Assembly (NCBI RefSeq): GCF_000018405.1
Contig: NC_009943.1
Span: 3,599,001 to 3,663,000 of the forward strand
From: Desulfosudis oleivorans Hxd3
Lineage (GTDB): Bacteria > Desulfobacterota > Desulfobacteria > Desulfobacterales > Desulfosudaceae
Direction: 5' to 3'
Length of the DNA stretch: 64,000 nucleotides
Part shown: in pieces, positions 1-8,504 of the stretch
Position numbering within the stretch: position 1 is the stretch's first letter
How the letters are laid out: each line of letters begins with the position of its first letter
Position numbers and translations under genes: made by a program
Notes under the pieces: generated by a model
Databases searched by the model: none
The model's input: the letters and a program-made list of their open reading frames with translations, nothing else
What the model was told of the DNA's origin: nothing

Positions 1-2
1 TG

Positions 3-791
3 GAGCAGGTTCACGATTTTCCGCCGGTGTGGATTCGGGTGGCGCCGCAAAAGGTGGGGCTGATGCCGCCCACGGCCAAAGGGGAAGAAGGACTGGCCCT
101 GGGGTTACAGGTGGCGCTGAGAACCGATATGGGCATCTCCAGCACCCTGCCCCATGCGCCTATAACCCCCCTGCCCGACGCATCCATACTGGAAACGATC
201 TCCAACAGATTTCGCATTCGGGTACCGTTTCAGATTCACACCGCTGCCGTCAACAGCTACCTGGCAAAAACAGTGACCGGAACGGGCCATGACCTGGTAA
301 AAGGACTGCGCGTTACAGTGGACCGGGCCCAGGTGCTTTCAGCCGAAGAGGACCGGCTGACCGCCATCGCGTTTGCCACGTTTACGCATGACCGTCTGAA
401 CATAAAAACCCAGGCCCGGGTCTACCTGACCGGCCGGGTGGTGTATGACGCAAAAGCCGGCCGGATTGAACTGGACGATGTGACCTATGACGCGGCCTTT
501 TCCCGGTGGTGGGCCGGCCTGGCCCACTGGGTGGCCGCCCCCTACGTGGCCCACCAGGCCCGAACACTACTGGTCTTTGACCTGAGCAGGGAAATCGCAA
601 AGGCAGACAAGGCCATTGACCGGCTGGTTACCCGGCTGGCCGTGCCGCCGGGGATAAAAGCCGACCTGTCTGTGCGATCCCCACAGATCAATCACCTGGG
701 AATCAACCACGACGGCATTTACGGTCACCTGGAGTTAAACGGCACCCTTGAAGCGGCCCTGGACTTTGCCGAACCGGCACCGGTGCCATGA
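3..791 (+). CDS. DUF4403-family protein, 5' end outside the window
   Basis: The frame is open to the left edge, so only the C-terminal ~262 residues are present; the GTG at position 27 is internal, not the start. The visible part alternates short beta-strand-like segments with a conserved-looking block around RFRIRVPFQIHTAAVNSYL and an amphipathic stretch near FSRWWAGLAHWVA. This resembles DUF4403, exported or membrane-associated beta-rich proteins of unknown function. The stop overlaps the next start (ATGA at 788-791), so it is translationally coupled to the radical SAM gene. Family assignment is from memory of the pattern and is moderately sure. Confidence 0.65.
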   Translation, partial: EQVHDFPPVWIRVAPQKVGLMPPTAKGEEGLALGLQVALRTDMGISSTLPHAPITPLPDASILETISNRFRIRVPFQIHTAAVNSYLAKTVTGTGHDLVKGLRVTVDRAQVLSAEEDRLTAIAFATFTHDRLNIKTQARVYLTGRVVYDAKAGRIELDDVTYDAAFSRWWAGLAHWVAAPYVAHQARTLLVFDLSREIAKADKAIDRLVTRLAVPPGIKADLSVRSPQINHLGINHDGIYGHLELNGTLEAALDFAEPAPVP

Positions 792-2143
792 CATCCCGTT
801 TTCCCACCATACTGTGCGTCAACCCCTGGATTCACGACTTTGCCGCCTATGACGTCTGGTCCAAACCCCTGGGTCTGTTGTCACTGGCCGGTGTGCTGCG
901 GGCCCTCGGCTGCCGGGTGTTTTACATGGACTGCACGGACCGGTTTCATCCACGGGCGCAAACGGCCGACCCCTTTGCCCGGTGTGGCCGGGGCCCCTAC
1001 CTGAAAACCCCCATTGCCAAACCTGCCGGGCTTGAAGACGTGGGCCGCACCTTCTGCCGGTACGGCATCACGCCGGAATGGTTTGTTCAGGATTTACGCG
1101 CTCTTCCGGCCCGGCCCGACCTGGTGCTGGTGACCTCCGTCATGACCTACTGGTATCCCGGTGTGGCAGAGACCATACAGGTGATTAAATCCGTTTTTCC
1201 GAAGGTGCCTGTGGTGCTGGGCGGGGTCTATGCCACCCTGTACCCGGACCATGCCCGGACAAACAGCGGGGCCGATGCCGTGATGCCGGGGGCATGGGAA
1301 AAGGATCTGCCCGAAATCGTGGCGGCCCATACCGGCATGACGCTGGACCCCGGTTTTGACCCGGCGGCGTGGCAGGATCTGCCGTTTCCGGCCATAGACC
1401 TTCAGCGGGTGATCAACTACGCGCCCCTGCTGACCACCCGGGGCTGCCCCTTTTCCTGCCCTTACTGCGCCAACCGGTTTCTGCATCCCGGCCCCATGGA
1501 GCGCCGCGCGCCTGAATCCGTGGTAAAAGAGATCGGTTTTCGGCACACGGCACACGGGGTAAAGGATTTCGCGTTTTACGACGACGCCCTGCTGATCGAC
1601 CCGGAGCGCCACTTTGTGCCCATGGCCGAACAGGTGATTGCCAAAGGGTGGAAACTGCGGTTTCACACGCCCAACGCCCTTCACGTGCGGGAGATTACGC
1701 CTGCCGTGGCCGGCCTGATGCGGCAAATGGGGTTTGAAACCGTGCGGCTGGGCCTGGAGACCACATCGTTTGAAAACCGACAAAGCTTTGACGCCAAGGT
1801 GACGGCACAGGAGTTTGAGCACGCCGTGGCCTGCCTGAAACAGGCGGGTTTTGACCGCCGGCACCTCGGGGCCTACCTGCTGGCAGGACTGCCTGGCCAG
1901 TCCATGGAGAATATCAAGGACTCCATTTCCGTGGTTGCGCAAAGCGGAATCACGCCGGTTCCCACCTACTACACCCCCCTGCCCCACACGGCCCTGTGGC
2001 CCGCGGCCGTGGCAAGCTCCCGGTACGACCTTGAATCCGATCCCATATTCACCAACAACGCCATTCTGCCCTGCACAAAAGAGCCCTTCTCCTGGGATAC
2101 CATCTCCCGGATCAAGCAGTGGGTGACCAAAAGCATCCGCTGA
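788..2143 (+). CDS. B12-binding-type radical SAM protein
   Basis: A 451-residue protein. Residues ~5-170 look like the cobalamin-binding-like N-domain of this class (VLVTSVMTYWYPGV, VVLGGVYATLYPDHA). The radical SAM cluster motif follows as C220-x3-C224-x2-C227 in TTRGCPFSCPYCANRF, with FAFYDDALLID and VRLGLETTSF as the usual downstream core strands. Proteins of this build carry out methylations or rearrangements; the substrate cannot be read from sequence. The start overlaps the preceding stop by 4 bases. A DxHxxG cobalamin motif is not evident, so B12 use is uncertain. Confidence 0.85.
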   Translation: MTSRFPTILCVNPWIHDFAAYDVWSKPLGLLSLAGVLRALGCRVFYMDCTDRFHPRAQTADPFARCGRGPYLKTPIAKPAGLEDVGRTFCRYGITPEWFVQDLRALPARPDLVLVTSVMTYWYPGVAETIQVIKSVFPKVPVVLGGVYATLYPDHARTNSGADAVMPGAWEKDLPEIVAAHTGMTLDPGFDPAAWQDLPFPAIDLQRVINYAPLLTTRGCPFSCPYCANRFLHPGPMERRAPESVVKEIGFRHTAHGVKDFAFYDDALLIDPERHFVPMAEQVIAKGWKLRFHTPNALHVREITPAVAGLMRQMGFETVRLGLETTSFENRQSFDAKVTAQEFEHAVACLKQAGFDRRHLGAYLLAGLPGQSMENIKDSISVVAQSGITPVPTYYTPLPHTALWPAAVASSRYDLESDPIFTNNAILPCTKEPFSWDTISRIKQWVTKSIR

Positions 2144-2255
2144 CCGGCGGTTGATCCAGAATAAGATTAGCCCGGTTCCGTATGCCGTCACCCTCGGGCT
2201 TGACCCGAGGGTCCAGAATAAGAATGGTTCGATTCCCTATCAATAAGGTGGAATA

Positions 2256-2353
2256 TCAATTTTACGCTGGATTGCCCGGTCAAGCCGGGCAATGACGGGT
2301 GCGGTGGCAGGTCAATTTTATTCCGGATTGCCGGATCAAGTCCGGCAATGACG
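2256..2353. repeat. Two tandem copies of a dispersed palindromic repeat
   Basis: Copies at 2256-2299 and 2312-2353 share the frame TCAATTTTA..(C/G)GGATTGCC, a hairpin around CCGG(T/A)CAAG(C/T)CCGG, and the end GGCAATGACG. A third copy lies at 58880-58922. A related motif with CGGGCTTGACCCGAGGGTC is at 2187-2213. They lie between genes and form hairpins, as REP-like elements do. No coding function is apparent. Confidence 0.75.
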
Positions 2354-2402
2354 CAAGACGGGTTCAGGATTGCTGTGCTGCGCTCACAATGACACCCTTT
2401 CC

Positions 2403-2487
2403 CGTCATTGCGAGGAGCGGATGCGACGAAGCAATCTCATGGCATACGAGCCCCGGACAAGATTGCTTCGCTGTGCTCGCAATGACG
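2403..2487. repeat. Inverted pair of CGTCATTGCGAG-type repeats
   Basis: CGTCATTGCGAGGAGCG...GAAGCAATCT at 2403-2437 is mirrored by AGATTGCTTCGC...GCTCGCAATGACG at 2460-2487, giving a long hairpin. Partial relatives occur at 2366-2390 and 2500-2523. This repeat type is widespread in bacterial intergenic DNA. The whole gap 2144-2628 is filled by such repeats and I see no gene in it. Confidence 0.7.
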
Positions 2488-2575
2488 TATGGCGAGTTCA
2501 AGATTGCTTCGCCTTCGGCTCGCAAAAACGTAAATACGCAATAACGGACCGGGGTCCGGCAGCCGGCGGGGGTCC

Positions 2576-2604
2576 TTGTAAAACAGGGACTTTTCAAGTA
2601 TGCT
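2576..2604 (+). promoter_or_regulatory. Possible sigma70-type promoter for the DUF2721 gene
   Basis: TTGTAA (2576-2581), 17-base spacer, TATGCT (2599-2604), 25 bases before the ATG at 2629 which has an AGGAG Shine-Dalgarno. Both hexamers match consensus at 4 of 6 positions. Confidence 0.35.
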
Positions 2605-2628
2605 TGTTATGACTTTGATCAGGAGATT

Positions 2629-3036
2629 ATGGACATCACCCTCACATCACCCGCGCTGCTGTTTCCGGCGATTTCGCTGCTTCTGGTGGCGTATACCAAC
2701 CGGTTCAACACCATCGGCAGCCGCATTCGGAACCTCAACTCCCAGTACAGGGAGCATCCGGATGACATCCTGATGGGGCAGATCAAAAGCTTAAGAAAAC
2801 GGCTCTACCTGATCCGGAACATGCAGGCGTTCGGCGTGGCCAGCCTGTTCTGCTGCGTGTTGTGCATGTTTATCCTTTTTACCGGCCAGTTGCTGGCCGG
2901 CAAGATCATTTTCAGCGCCTGCCTGGTTCTCATGCTGGTGTCCCTGGGCCTGTCGTTCCGGGAAATCCTGCTCTCTGTGCAGGCCCTGGACCTGGAGTTA
3001 AGCCGCATGCAGCAAGAGCGAAGTTGTGAACAATAA
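2629..3036 (+). CDS. DUF2721 family membrane protein
   Basis: 135 residues. The N-terminus (SPALLFPAISLLLVAYTNRF) is the DUF2721 signature. A hydrophilic, basic middle (residues ~30-60) is followed by two membrane segments (VASLFCCVLCMFILFTG and IIFSACLVLMLVSLGLSF). Function is unknown in the family. It has a clear AGGAG ribosome site and its stop lies inside the start of the MFS gene, so the two are probably co-expressed. Confidence 0.8.
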   Translation: MDITLTSPALLFPAISLLLVAYTNRFNTIGSRIRNLNSQYREHPDDILMGQIKSLRKRLYLIRNMQAFGVASLFCCVLCMFILFTGQLLAGKIIFSACLVLMLVSLGLSFREILLSVQALDLELSRMQQERSCEQ

Positions 3037-4354
3037 ACCGGAACATCACCCCTCCATGAATGCATCCCTGGTTGCCAAAATGCTGCGGTACCGCTGGTGG
3101 ATTTTCCTGATCCTGGGGGTGGCCTACCTGCTGGTCTATTTCCACCGCTTGTCTTTGTCCGTGGTGGCCGACGACCTTATTTTCGAGTTTGCCACATCCG
3201 CCGGGGTGATGGGCCTGCTCTCCTCCATCTATTTTTACTGCTACGCGGTGATGCAGCTGCCGGCGGGCCTGCTGTCCGACTCCATCGGGCCCAGGCGCAC
3301 GGTCAGCGCCTTTCTGCTGGTGGCCGCGGCCGGCAGCATTATGTTCGGCATGGCCCCCACCATCGAGGTGGCCTTTTTTTCCCGGGTCCTGGTGGGGTTC
3401 GGCGTCTCCATGGTGTTTATTCCCACCATGAAAATCCTGGCCCAGTGGTTTCGAAAAGACGAGTTTGCCTCCATGGCCGGGCTGTTCAATGCCGTGGGCG
3501 GCATGGGGGTGCTGGCCGGCACCTGGCTGCTGGGATACATGGCGCAGTCCATGGGCTGGCGAATCTCTTTTGTGCTGATCGGCGCGGGCACCCTGGTGAT
3601 CGTGGTGCTGGCCTGGCTGGTGGTGCGCGACCGGCCCCAGGACAAGGGATGGCCCTCCATCGCGGACATTGAAAACCAACAGGCAACCCCGCCCCCTGCC
3701 GCCATTCCCCTGCTGGCGGGCCTGGGCCGGGTGCTGTCGGAAAAATCCTTCTGGCCGGTGGCGGTGTGGTTCTTTTTTGACTGCGGCCTTTTTTTCGGGT
3801 TCGGCGGCCTGTGGGCAGGGCCCTACCTGATGCATGTCTACGGTCTGTCCAGGGCACAGGCCGGCGGCGTGCTCTCCATGATCGCCTGGGGCATGATCAT
3901 CGGCAGCCCGCTGATGGGGTTTTTCTCCGACCGGGTGGTCAAAAGCCGTAAAAAACCCTTTATCATCTGTGGCGTGGTGCTGTGCGCCGAGATGCTGTTT
4001 CTCTACTTAAACCCCGACGGGCTTTCCCTGGCCGCGCTTTACGGGGTGTTCTTTGTCTTTTCCATCTGCGCGTCATCCATCGTAATCGTTGGGTTTACCA
4101 CCACCAAGGAGCTGTTTCCGGTCTCCATGGCGGGTACCTCGGTGGGCGCGGTCAACCTTTTTCCCTTTCTGGGCGGCGCAATCTACATGCCGCTGCTGGG
4201 CCGGGTGCTGGACAGTGTGCCCCAGCCCACGCCCGGCTCATATGCCCTGGAGGGCTATACCCTTATGCTGCTGGTGCTGCTGGCATCCGCGGTGGCGGCC
4301 CTGTGCTGCACCTTTTTCATGAAGGAGACCTTCACAAAGCAGGCCCACGGCTGA
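3026..4354 (+). CDS. MFS transporter
   Basis: 442 residues with about twelve membrane segments. After the second helix comes the MFS loop signature GLLSDSIGPRRTV; the symmetrical FSDRVVKSRKKP is in the second half. It resembles the phosphate/sugar-phosphate or glucarate type MFS proteins, but the substrate is not predictable. The start used is GTG at 3026, overlapping the DUF2721 stop by 11 bases. ATG at 3056 (MNASLVAKML) is a realistic alternative; neither has a strong Shine-Dalgarno. Confidence 0.85.
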   Translation: MNNKPEHHPSMNASLVAKMLRYRWWIFLILGVAYLLVYFHRLSLSVVADDLIFEFATSAGVMGLLSSIYFYCYAVMQLPAGLLSDSIGPRRTVSAFLLVAAAGSIMFGMAPTIEVAFFSRVLVGFGVSMVFIPTMKILAQWFRKDEFASMAGLFNAVGGMGVLAGTWLLGYMAQSMGWRISFVLIGAGTLVIVVLAWLVVRDRPQDKGWPSIADIENQQATPPPAAIPLLAGLGRVLSEKSFWPVAVWFFFDCGLFFGFGGLWAGPYLMHVYGLSRAQAGGVLSMIAWGMIIGSPLMGFFSDRVVKSRKKPFIICGVVLCAEMLFLYLNPDGLSLAALYGVFFVFSICASSIVIVGFTTTKELFPVSMAGTSVGAVNLFPFLGGAIYMPLLGRVLDSVPQPTPGSYALEGYTLMLLVLLASAVAALCCTFFMKETFTKQAHG

Positions 4355-4429
4355 AATCTCTCCATTCCTGTTCAGGCCGGCAGGCCGAACCGGAACAGGA
4401 CAATCGGTTTATAAAACAAGGATGTTGCT

Positions 4430-5155
4430 TTGCGTATACACAGACAAAAAATTATTGCGGCCCTCATTCCCTGGCTGGTCACGTTTCTGGCCCGGCTCTG
4501 GTTCGGCACGGTACGGGTGCGGATCGCGGATAAAGATGTTTTTGACCACTATTTTACCAACGGCCGGGACACCGGTCATGTGGTGGCCGGGGCCTGGCAC
4601 CGCAATGCCATTTTCTTTTTCTACTATTTTCGAAAACTGAAAAACGCGGGTATCATGATCAGCAGCAGCAAAGGCGGCGATATCGCCGCCGGAATAGCCC
4701 GGCGGTTCGGTTATGACGTGGTGCGGGGCTCCTCTTCCCAGGGCGGCAGAACCGCGCTGTTGAACATGGTGAGCTACATGAAAACAAGCCCGGTGCAGAT
4801 GATCTGCGGAACGCCGGTGGACGGGCCGCGGGGACCGGGCCGGAAGATGAAAAAGGGAATGCTGATACTGGCCAGGGATGCCGGGGCCTTTTTTGTGCCC
4901 ATGGCCTGTTCGGGCAAACGGGTGTTTACTCTTCACAAGGCATGGGACAAAACCATTCTTCCCAAGCCCTTTGCCACCATGGTACTGACCTTTGGCACGC
5001 CCATAAAAATTGACCCGGACATATCGGAAGCGGATCTTGAGCTGTTGCGCCAGAAAGCGGAAACAGAACTGGACGCCATCACGGACCGGGCCGACCATCT
5101 CTCCGGATATGCCGACACAGCCGATTTTGCCGCTGCCGCGTCGGTTAAGGAATAA
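4430..5155 (+). CDS. DUF374 lysophospholipid acyltransferase-like protein
   Basis: 241 residues. An N-terminal hydrophobic segment (IIAALIPWLVTFLARLWF) is followed by AGAWHRNAIF, MISSSKGGDIAAGIARRFG, VRGSSSQGG and CGTPVDGPRGPGRKMKKGM, the conserved blocks of DUF374 proteins related to LpxL/PlsC acyltransferases. The TTG start at 4430 is supported by AAGGA seven bases upstream. It probably acts at the inner membrane on lipid A or phospholipid; this is inferred from the family. Confidence 0.82.
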   Translation: MRIHRQKIIAALIPWLVTFLARLWFGTVRVRIADKDVFDHYFTNGRDTGHVVAGAWHRNAIFFFYYFRKLKNAGIMISSSKGGDIAAGIARRFGYDVVRGSSSQGGRTALLNMVSYMKTSPVQMICGTPVDGPRGPGRKMKKGMLILARDAGAFFVPMACSGKRVFTLHKAWDKTILPKPFATMVLTFGTPIKIDPDISEADLELLRQKAETELDAITDRADHLSGYADTADFAAAASVKE

Positions 5156-5199
5156 ACCCGGCCGGGTCTGTGTAAAATTTTACAAACCATGGAGTCTTT

Positions 5200-5706
5200 A
5201 TGGATCATCAGCACTTTATGACCATTGCCCTTAAACAGGCCAGGCAGGCACTGGACGCGGGTGAATTCCCCGTGGGGTGCGTGATTGCCGACGGTAAAAC
5301 CGTGGTGGCCACCGGGGCGCGGCAGGGCACCCGGCAAAACCGGTTCAACGAAACCGACCATGCCGAAATCGTGGCCCTGCGCAACCTGGCGACACTGGAC
5401 CCGGCCCCGGACCGGGCCGGCCTGGTGCTCTACTCCACACTGGAGCCCTGCCTGATGTGCTTCGGCGCCATCCTGATTCACGGGATTTCAAAAATCGTCT
5501 ATGGGTGCGAAGACATGATGGGCGGGGGCACCGGCTGCGACCTGTCTGCCCTGCCCCCGCTTTACCGGGAAAAAAGAGTGGAGATTCTTGCCGGTGTGAT
5601 GCGCGCCCAGAGCCTGGCCCTGTTCAAGGCTTTTTTCCAGTCTCCTGACCACGCCTACCTGAAAGAGACCCTGCTGGCGCGGCACATTCTTTCCCAGGCA
5701 GACTGA
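5200..5706 (+). CDS. Zinc-dependent nucleoside/tRNA deaminase (TadA-like)
   Basis: 168 residues of the CDA fold. Catalytic zinc motifs are TDHAEIVALR (H and proton-shuttling E) and TLEPCLMCFGA (PCxxC). GEFPVGCVI and HGISKIVYG match TadA/guanine-deaminase proteins. The acceptor-stem contact residues that would separate tRNA adenosine deaminase from a free-nucleoside deaminase cannot be judged by eye, so no gene symbol is given. It is the last gene of the leading plus-strand group and is followed by a shared terminator. Confidence 0.85.
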   Translation: MDHQHFMTIALKQARQALDAGEFPVGCVIADGKTVVATGARQGTRQNRFNETDHAEIVALRNLATLDPAPDRAGLVLYSTLEPCLMCFGAILIHGISKIVYGCEDMMGGGTGCDLSALPPLYREKRVEILAGVMRAQSLALFKAFFQSPDHAYLKETLLARHILSQAD

Positions 5707-5723
5707 GGCCGGCAGGCTTTTAT

Positions 5724-5749
5724 CACGGGCAACCTTTGGTTCGCCCGTG
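5724..5749. repeat. REP-like hairpin (CACGGGC...GCCCGTG)
   Basis: Seven-base perfect arms with a 12-base loop downstream of the deaminase. A close relative with the same arms lies at 55108-55129. Confidence 0.5.
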
Positions 5750-5840
5750 GCACCCCTCATTGGCAGGCCTTGTTTAACGGGTGGCACGGGCCAGGCGCCA
5801 GCATGCCCGTGGCCGTCTCTCAATGCCCCTTCAACAACAT

Positions 5841-5883
5841 AAAAGCCGGGTCGTGGGATATTCCCGCGGCCCGGCTTTTTTTG
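5841..5883. terminator. Bidirectional intrinsic terminator
   Basis: AAAAGCCGGG (5841-5850) pairs with CCCGGCTTTT (5870-5879) and is followed by T7; the opposite strand also ends in a U-run. It sits between the convergent deaminase (+) and cytochrome b (-) genes and can serve both. Confidence 0.85.
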
Positions 5884-5905
5884 TCGGTTTGAATGTTTTG
5901 TCTGC

Positions 5906-6553
5906 TTACGTCTGCTTCTTCTCCCACTCCTCAATGGTGGCGCCCTCTTCCACCTCTTCCCAGCCCGTGATCATGGCCTTGATGTGGGCCAGGGGGGCAT
6001 GGCCCGTGGTGGTCATGTAGACATGCACGATCAGGAATACAAACAGAGCAAAGGCGCAGGCCATGTGGACAAAGGCCACCGCTTCCAGGGAAAGAAAGGA
6101 AAGCCCCCAGTCGTCCCAGGAGTTGTACCCCCAGTAGAGCATGCCGGTGAGCATCTGAATGGGCAGCAGCACCGCGGCCAGGGACAGGTAGGTGAGTCGC
6201 TGCAGGGGGTTGTGCTTGGCCTCCTTCTGCTTGGGCACGGGGTGGGGATCACCTTTGAAGATGCCGTAGCCGTAATGGCAAACCACCGCCACCATCTTGC
6301 GCGTGGTGGGAATGTACTGCCGCCATTCGCCGGTGGTAAACAGCCAGAACACGAAAAAGGCAAAGGCGATCAGCCAGGTGATGCCGACAAACTCGTGAAC
6401 CGTCACCGCCTGTTCAAAACCGAGCAGCACGAACACGCCATGCACCTCCAGGCCGGTAACCAGCAGAACAATGATCAGCACGGTCTGGAACCAGTGCCAG
6501 AACCGCTCGTATCGTGAATACAGATATATTTTACAAAGGTTGCCCATACTCAT
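5906..6553 (-). CDS. Di-heme cytochrome b subunit partner of the octaheme cytochrome
   Basis: 215 residues, four predicted membrane helices. Histidines lie in the helices (RYERFWHWFQTVLIIVLL, VTVHEFVGITWLIAFAFF, FVHMACAFALFVFLIVHVYM), as in NapC-independent b-type quinol oxidising subunits of the NiFe-hydrogenase/thiosulfate reductase class. The start at 6553 is chosen because AGGAGGG lies eight bases upstream and only 2 bases separate it from the cytochrome c stop. It probably passes electrons between the menaquinone pool and the exported octaheme cytochrome. Confidence 0.85.
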   Translation of the reverse strand: MSMGNLCKIYLYSRYERFWHWFQTVLIIVLLVTGLEVHGVFVLLGFEQAVTVHEFVGITWLIAFAFFVFWLFTTGEWRQYIPTTRKMVAVVCHYGYGIFKGDPHPVPKQKEAKHNPLQRLTYLSLAAVLLPIQMLTGMLYWGYNSWDDWGLSFLSLEAVAFVHMACAFALFVFLIVHVYMTTTGHAPLAHIKAMITGWEEVEEGATIEEWEKKQT

Positions 6554-6555
6554 GG

Positions 6556-8202
6556 TTATTCCCTCCTGTTCTTCTGTGACACAATTCTGCCCAGTCCGTG
6601 CAGCAGGACCCCGACAAGGGAGGCCAGAACAGCGAACCAGCCCACCGCGTCCAGGAACCGGAAGCTGTCCCTTCCCGGCATGTAGAAACCGGCAAGGCCG
6701 GCCATGCGGCTTTCCTGTGCGGTGTGGCACTCAATACAGGTCACCACGTTGTCTTTGGGCGCCACCATGTGGGTGATGGGATAGAGATACTTGGTTTCCA
6801 CAAAGTCGAACTCCCCGGAATAAGGCAGCCCGGCATACTCCATGCCGTAGGCAATGGCCTTGTTCCAGTCAAAGTATTTCCAGTAGGCGGCGGGGTCCTC
6901 CGGCCCCAGGGGAAAGAGATGAATCCCCACAAGCCGCTTGCTGATCTTGTCGTAGGGCTGCTTTCCCGCATGAATCTTAAAGGGGAAAATTCTTGATTTA
7001 GGGTCATTCGGGCTTCCGGCGGGCTTGGTGATCCACACCGGCTGGGCCGGGTCGATGGTGTCTTCCAGGGTCAGGTAGCTCATAGAGCCGTTGTACCAGA
7101 AATACTCCGGCTTCACGTTCTTTTCCCACCGCATCTCCCCCTTGATGGTCATATAGGAGGGCTTGCCCAGCTCATCCACCTCTTTATAAGGTTTTCCGTC
7201 CTTCTTGGTGCCTGCCTTGGACCAGTCCCACCAGGTCTTGGTGGGGTTGACCCGGGCAAAGGTTGGAATATGACAGCTCTGGCAGGCCACCTTGTCCGCG
7301 TGGTCGTTGGGCTTGGTGCCGGCCTTGTGGGGCCGGCTGCTGTGGCACGACTCACAGGTGATCTTGGTGGCCAGGTCGTCCTCGATCAGGGTTTTTCTGT
7401 CTTCAGCCGCCGGCGTGGCATAAACACGGCCGGCAATGTTATGCAGGGTGGTTGAGTGGCACCGGGAACAGTCGAAATTCTGGCCGTCAGTACCCATGTG
7501 CACGTCCAGGGCCTTGTTGGGAAAGGTCATGGAGGAGTCCAGATCCCCGTGCTTGACCCCGTCGCCGCCGCCGCCGTAAAAATGGCAGACGCCGCAGTTT
7601 TCACGGGTGGGCCGGCCCACGCTCTGGGCCACGATGTTCCAGTCCGGCGGATAGTAGGTTTTGCCTTCACCGGCAAAAAAGGTCTCCTTTGCGGCCGGAT
7701 GGCCGGACCCGGCGGGAAACTTCTCGTAGGTGCCGGTCTGCTCATGGCAGACCAGGCAGTCCACGTTGACCTGGCTGGAAAAATCAAAATTTTTATCCTT
7801 CCAGCCATAACCGGCGTGACAGGACGTACACCGGGGTTCATTGGAGAGAATGGTGAGGCAGAAGTTGTTCACCGACATGCCGGCCTTGCCGAACCGAAGG
7901 GTATCGGCCGTGGCCGGGTCGATCCAGGTCCAGTGAATGGTTTCGTGAAACTGAAGGGCCGCCTGGTTGTGGCAGGTGAGGCAGGCGGCCGTCACCTCGG
8001 GACCCGAGTTAAACGGTTTCTGAAGAATCGCGTGCCGGGAGTGGTCGGACGTGATCCAGAGGTCCTTGGTTTTGACGGCCTGGTCGGCCAGAATAATTCC
8101 CGGCGCCTTTTCCGGCTCGGCGGCACCGGCCGGCCATTCCGCCGCGCTGATGCACATCAGACACGCCAGGACCAGGCAAAAACCGTTAAAGGTGTGTTTC
8201 AT
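6556..8202 (-). CDS. Octaheme c-type cytochrome, tetrathionate reductase (OTR) family
   Basis: 548 residues from the ATG at 8202, which has GGAGG five bases upstream; a Sec signal peptide (MKHTFNGFCLVLACLMC...) follows. Eight CxxCH motifs are present in order: CLTCH, CTSCH, CLVCH, CGVCH, CSRCH, CESCH, CQSCH and CIECH. The spacing and the block MSVNNFCL match OTR proteins known from Shewanella. A C-terminal membrane anchor (FRFLDAVGWFAVLASLVGVLLHGLG) is added. The family reduces tetrathionate, nitrite or hydroxylamine in vitro; the in vivo substrate here is unknown. It is co-transcribed with the cytochrome b just downstream. Confidence 0.9.
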   Translation of the reverse strand: MKHTFNGFCLVLACLMCISAAEWPAGAAEPEKAPGIILADQAVKTKDLWITSDHSRHAILQKPFNSGPEVTAACLTCHNQAALQFHETIHWTWIDPATADTLRFGKAGMSVNNFCLTILSNEPRCTSCHAGYGWKDKNFDFSSQVNVDCLVCHEQTGTYEKFPAGSGHPAAKETFFAGEGKTYYPPDWNIVAQSVGRPTRENCGVCHFYGGGGDGVKHGDLDSSMTFPNKALDVHMGTDGQNFDCSRCHSTTLHNIAGRVYATPAAEDRKTLIEDDLATKITCESCHSSRPHKAGTKPNDHADKVACQSCHIPTFARVNPTKTWWDWSKAGTKKDGKPYKEVDELGKPSYMTIKGEMRWEKNVKPEYFWYNGSMSYLTLEDTIDPAQPVWITKPAGSPNDPKSRIFPFKIHAGKQPYDKISKRLVGIHLFPLGPEDPAAYWKYFDWNKAIAYGMEYAGLPYSGEFDFVETKYLYPITHMVAPKDNVVTCIECHTAQESRMAGLAGFYMPGRDSFRFLDAVGWFAVLASLVGVLLHGLGRIVSQKNRRE

Positions 8203-8504
8203 GGTCTCCTCCATGTTTATGGCTTTGCGGGACAAAAAACCCATTATCCACATCAACATCGATTAACCAACAGAAAAAACGCCCCCGTCTTCGTGTGCTT
8301 CGGTTCTTCGCGTCCTTCGTGTTGAAGCCCCCAATGTTTTCGATCCGGCCGGCGGCTTTTTACACGAAAAACACGAGGGACAGGAAGCAGGTGGTGTAAC
8401 TTCGGCAAGGTTTCATCCAAATCCAAAGCGTTATCGAAATCGGGATCGCAATCGATTCATGGCGGTAAAGGCATCAAACCTGAGGACGCGCAAATCGCCG
8501 TCCT
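8203..8504. other. Intergenic region without a recognisable gene
   Basis: Holds the upstream region of the octaheme cytochrome gene and the tail of the liv/acyl-CoA synthetase operon. It contains low-complexity, partly repeated text (TTCGTG.. and ACACGAAAAACACGAGG near 8290-8375) and a GATCGAAATCGGGATCGC-like run (8418-8458) that recurs loosely at 58258-58310. I see no strong promoter or terminator. Confidence 0.5.

Noticed and set aside
2299-2612. Short overlapping frames in the 2.3-2.6 kb gap
   Set aside because: They run through palindromic repeats and give repeat-derived peptides.
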